From NCBI GenBank assembly GCA_944326495.1, contig CALVEE010000135.1, forward strand, positions 1 through 6,862: a stretch of DNA of 6,862 nt. Reading direction: 5' to 3'. Source of the DNA: Candidatus Gastranaerophilales bacterium. GTDB taxonomy: Bacteria; Cyanobacteriota; Vampirovibrionia; Gastranaerophilales; Gastranaerophilaceae. The notes under the pieces were generated by a model. The model saw only the letters and a program-made list of their open reading frames with translations, made no database searches and was not told where the DNA came from. The translations under genes were made by a program, and so were the position numbers. Positions 5,943 through 6,862 of the stretch are shown here, piece after piece; position 1 is the first letter of the stretch, and every line of letters starts with the position of its first letter.

Positions 5943-6535
5943 TTTCCCTGTTCCTGCTTCACTTTTTGCTCTAAAAGAACTTCGATTTCTTTTTCCAATT
6001 CAGGCTCATCTAAGAGTTTTTCGGTCTCAACACCTGGAAGGTTACATTTTTTCAATACTTCTTCTGCTTCAAAACGGTTTATAACATGATCTATAAATAA
6101 TATTCCGTCTAAATGATCAAACTCATGCTGGATTGCTCGTGCAAGAAGGCTTCCATCTTTTGCTTCCAGTACAAACGAGCGACCGTTTCTATCAAGAGCC
6201 TTAATCATAACATTTGCGTATCTTCTTACATCGGTAAAAGCTTCGGGGAAACTTAAACATCCTTCATGGCTTATTACGGCGCCAGATTTTTTAATGATTT
6301 TAGGATTTATAAATACAATCGGATTCAAAGGCTCCTCGCCAGTAGAAACATCAATTACAAAAACTCTATAGTTTTCACCTATTTGCGGTGCAGCAAGCCC
6401 GACTCCGTTCTGGGCATACATTGTATCTAATAAATCCGTAACCAGATTTTTTATTTTTTGAGAAACTTTATGAACTTCTTTAGAAGGTTCTCTAAGCGAA
6501 TGTTCTCCATACTTTACAACTTTTTTTACAGACAT
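5939..6535 (-). CDS. def: Peptide deformylase
   Basis: A metalloenzyme that removes the formyl group from the N-terminal methionine of new proteins, releasing formate, at the ribosome exit in the cytoplasm. All three family motifs are present: GVGLAAPQIG (44-53), EGCLSFP (91-97) and QHEFDHLDG (136-144). They supply the metal ligands C93, H137 and H141 and the catalytic E138, so the enzyme should be active. Length 198 exceeds the usual 165-175 because of a charged Glu/Lys-rich tail after about residue 155, likely helical. The chosen ATG has AAAGAGG five bases upstream. It is the first gene of the block, overlaps fmt by 4 nt and has its own promoter. The def-fmt pairing is widespread, since the two enzymes add and remove the same group. 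Confidence 0.97.
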   Translation of the reverse strand: MSVKKVVKYGEHSLREPSKEVHKVSQKIKNLVTDLLDTMYAQNGVGLAAPQIGENYRVFVIDVSTGEEPLNPIVFINPKIIKKSGAVISHEGCLSFPEAFTDVRRYANVMIKALDRNGRSFVLEAKDGSLLARAIQHEFDHLDGILFIDHVINRFEAEEVLKKCNLPGVETEKLLDEPELEKEIEVLLEQKVKQEQGK

Positions 6536-6540
6536 AATAA

Positions 6541-6547
6541 CCTCTTT
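6541..6547 (-). promoter_or_regulatory. Ribosome binding site of def
   Basis: AAAGAGG on the minus strand is followed by the spacer TTATT and then the def ATG. This five-base spacing is suitable and supports the chosen start at 6535. The predicted transcript leader is only about 15 bases, mostly this site. Confidence 0.75.
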
Positions 6548-6556
6548 TTCTTTAAT

Positions 6557-6585
6557 ATTCTAGCATAAACCAAACTTTTTCTCTA
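6557..6585 (-). promoter_or_regulatory. Promoter of the def-fmt block
   Basis: On the minus strand an extended -10, TG-C-TAGAAT (6557-6565, hexamer 5 of 6 matches), lies 17 bases downstream of TAGAGA (6580-6585, 4 of 6 matches to TTGACA). The predicted start near 6550 leaves a leader of about 15 bases that contains the def ribosome binding site. It has the same layout as the ribE promoter: a strong extended -10, a moderate -35 and a very short leader. This suggests a sigma-70 type promoter driving the whole minus-strand block. Confidence 0.6.
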
Positions 6586-6665
6586 TTAAAGACACAATTG
6601 TAAGATAAAAATTTTGCCTTATAGAACAAAATGCAATCACTAATAGTAATCTAATAAATAGACAA

Positions 6666-6685
6666 ATATTCCGTCAGGGGAATAT
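6666..6685. promoter_or_regulatory. Inverted repeat upstream of the def promoter
   Basis: ATATTCC (6666-6672) and GGAATAT (6679-6685) are perfect 7-bp arms around GTCAGG. It lies about 80 bases upstream of the predicted def -35, too far for a simple repressor site on that promoter but possible for an activator or a divergent gene. No T-run follows closely, so it is not a terminator. Its loop shares GTCAGG with the core of the 29-bp repeat. Confidence 0.3.
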
Positions 6686-6740
6686 AAAAGATAAAGTTTT
6701 CAAATTTATATCTTTCCGTTTTTTGTTTTTTTTGCAGAAC

Positions 6741-6769
6741 AGTAGGTCAGGCAGTGCCTGACATTAACT
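6741..6769. repeat. 29-bp palindromic dispersed repeat, copy 2
   Basis: Identical in all 29 bases and in orientation to 361-389; its palindromic core is 6746-6762. It follows a T-rich tract, and its last six bases, TTAACT, coincide with the -35 element of a likely rightward promoter. The two copies bracket the whole six-gene block about 6.4 kb apart. Confidence 0.8.
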
Positions 6770-6792
6770 CTTGCTCAACAATAACTTATAAT
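6764..6792 (+). promoter_or_regulatory. Likely rightward promoter
   Basis: A perfect -10, TATAAT (6787-6792), lies 17 bases after TTAACT (6764-6769, 4 of 6 matches to TTGACA). It would start transcription near 6799, toward the right edge. Its -35 is the tail of the 29-bp repeat. The region is A+T-rich, so chance matches are possible, and no gene start is visible before the window ends. Confidence 0.4.
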
Positions 6793-6862
6793 TATATTAT
6801 CTAAACAAACTGCTCTTTTAAATTCACTTTATAATTTTTTGTTTGTTCGTATTGTCAGCCCC

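Larger units (their letters stand above)
6586..6862. other. Gene-free right flank
   Basis: This A+T-rich stretch upstream of def has no open frame that looks like a gene on either strand. It holds an inverted repeat at 6666-6685, a T-rich run (about 6719-6733) preceded by a weak A/T-only stem (AAAGATAAA ... TATCTTT), the second copy of the 29-bp repeat (6741-6769) and a likely rightward promoter. It is therefore probably a divergent intergenic region, with another gene starting beyond the right edge. Confidence 0.6.

Noticed and set aside
6688..6733. Terminator at the T-rich tract in the right flank
   Set aside because: The preceding stem is A/T-only with a bulge, and two C and a G separate it from the T-run; too weak to call.
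361..6769. Two identical 29-bp repeats as CRISPR repeats
   Set aside because: Only one copy stands at each site, about 6.4 kb apart, with no spacers and no cas genes.
6786..6805. Second minus-strand promoter for def far upstream
   Set aside because: TATAAT-like sequence exists on that strand, but no matching -35 lies at a proper distance, and A+T-rich sequence gives such matches often.

Overview
The window is a compact, low-G+C bacterial segment. It holds one six-gene block on the minus strand, flanked on both sides by non-coding DNA with repeats and hairpins. The gene content (an SLH-domain secreted protein, cysteine-rich housekeeping enzymes, A+T-rich sequence, tight gene spacing) fits a gut anaerobe with an envelope that uses S-layer-homology domains. 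My best guess is a non-photosynthetic relative of Cyanobacteria (Melainabacteria/Vampirovibrionia, Gastranaerophilales-like). This is an inference from style and content; no rRNA or other phylogenetic marker is present.

Reading in the direction of transcription (right to left), the order is def (peptide deformylase, 6535-5939), fmt (methionyl-tRNA formyltransferase, 5942-5025, overlapping def by 4 nt as ATGA), a 52-nt gap with a good promoter, ribE (riboflavin synthase, 4972-4343), ribBA (bifunctional DHBP synthase/GTP cyclohydrolase II, 4340-3135, 2 nt after ribE), a two-lobed GNAT acetyltransferase (3114-2119), and a secreted SLH-domain protein (2102-687). The block ends in a strong bidirectional hairpin terminator at 630-677. 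All genes look intact.

def and fmt handle the formyl group of initiator methionine. ribE and ribBA supply the entry steps and the last step of riboflavin synthesis; ribD and ribH are not here. The ribE promoter places the predicted transcription start on the A of the ATG, so ribE is a candidate leaderless gene. ribBA has no clear Shine-Dalgarno site and is probably translated by coupling to ribE. The GNAT and SLH genes follow closely, each with a good ribosome binding site, so they may be co-transcribed with the riboflavin genes although their link to them is unclear.

The left flank (1-630) has no convincing gene. It contains a roughly 190-nt folded element with imperfect terminal inverted repeats (112-304) and a nested multi-branched arrangement of stems, a second GC-rich hairpin (480-512), and an intrinsic terminator on the plus strand (601-626). 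The right flank (6586-6862) is A+T-rich and gene-free. It carries a small inverted repeat and a plausible rightward promoter. An identical 29-bp palindrome-centred repeat occurs once in each flank (361-389 and 6741-6769), in the same orientation. No clear new multi-gene system is visible. The most interesting signals are the folded element, the paired 29-bp repeats, and the leaderless-type ribE promoter.
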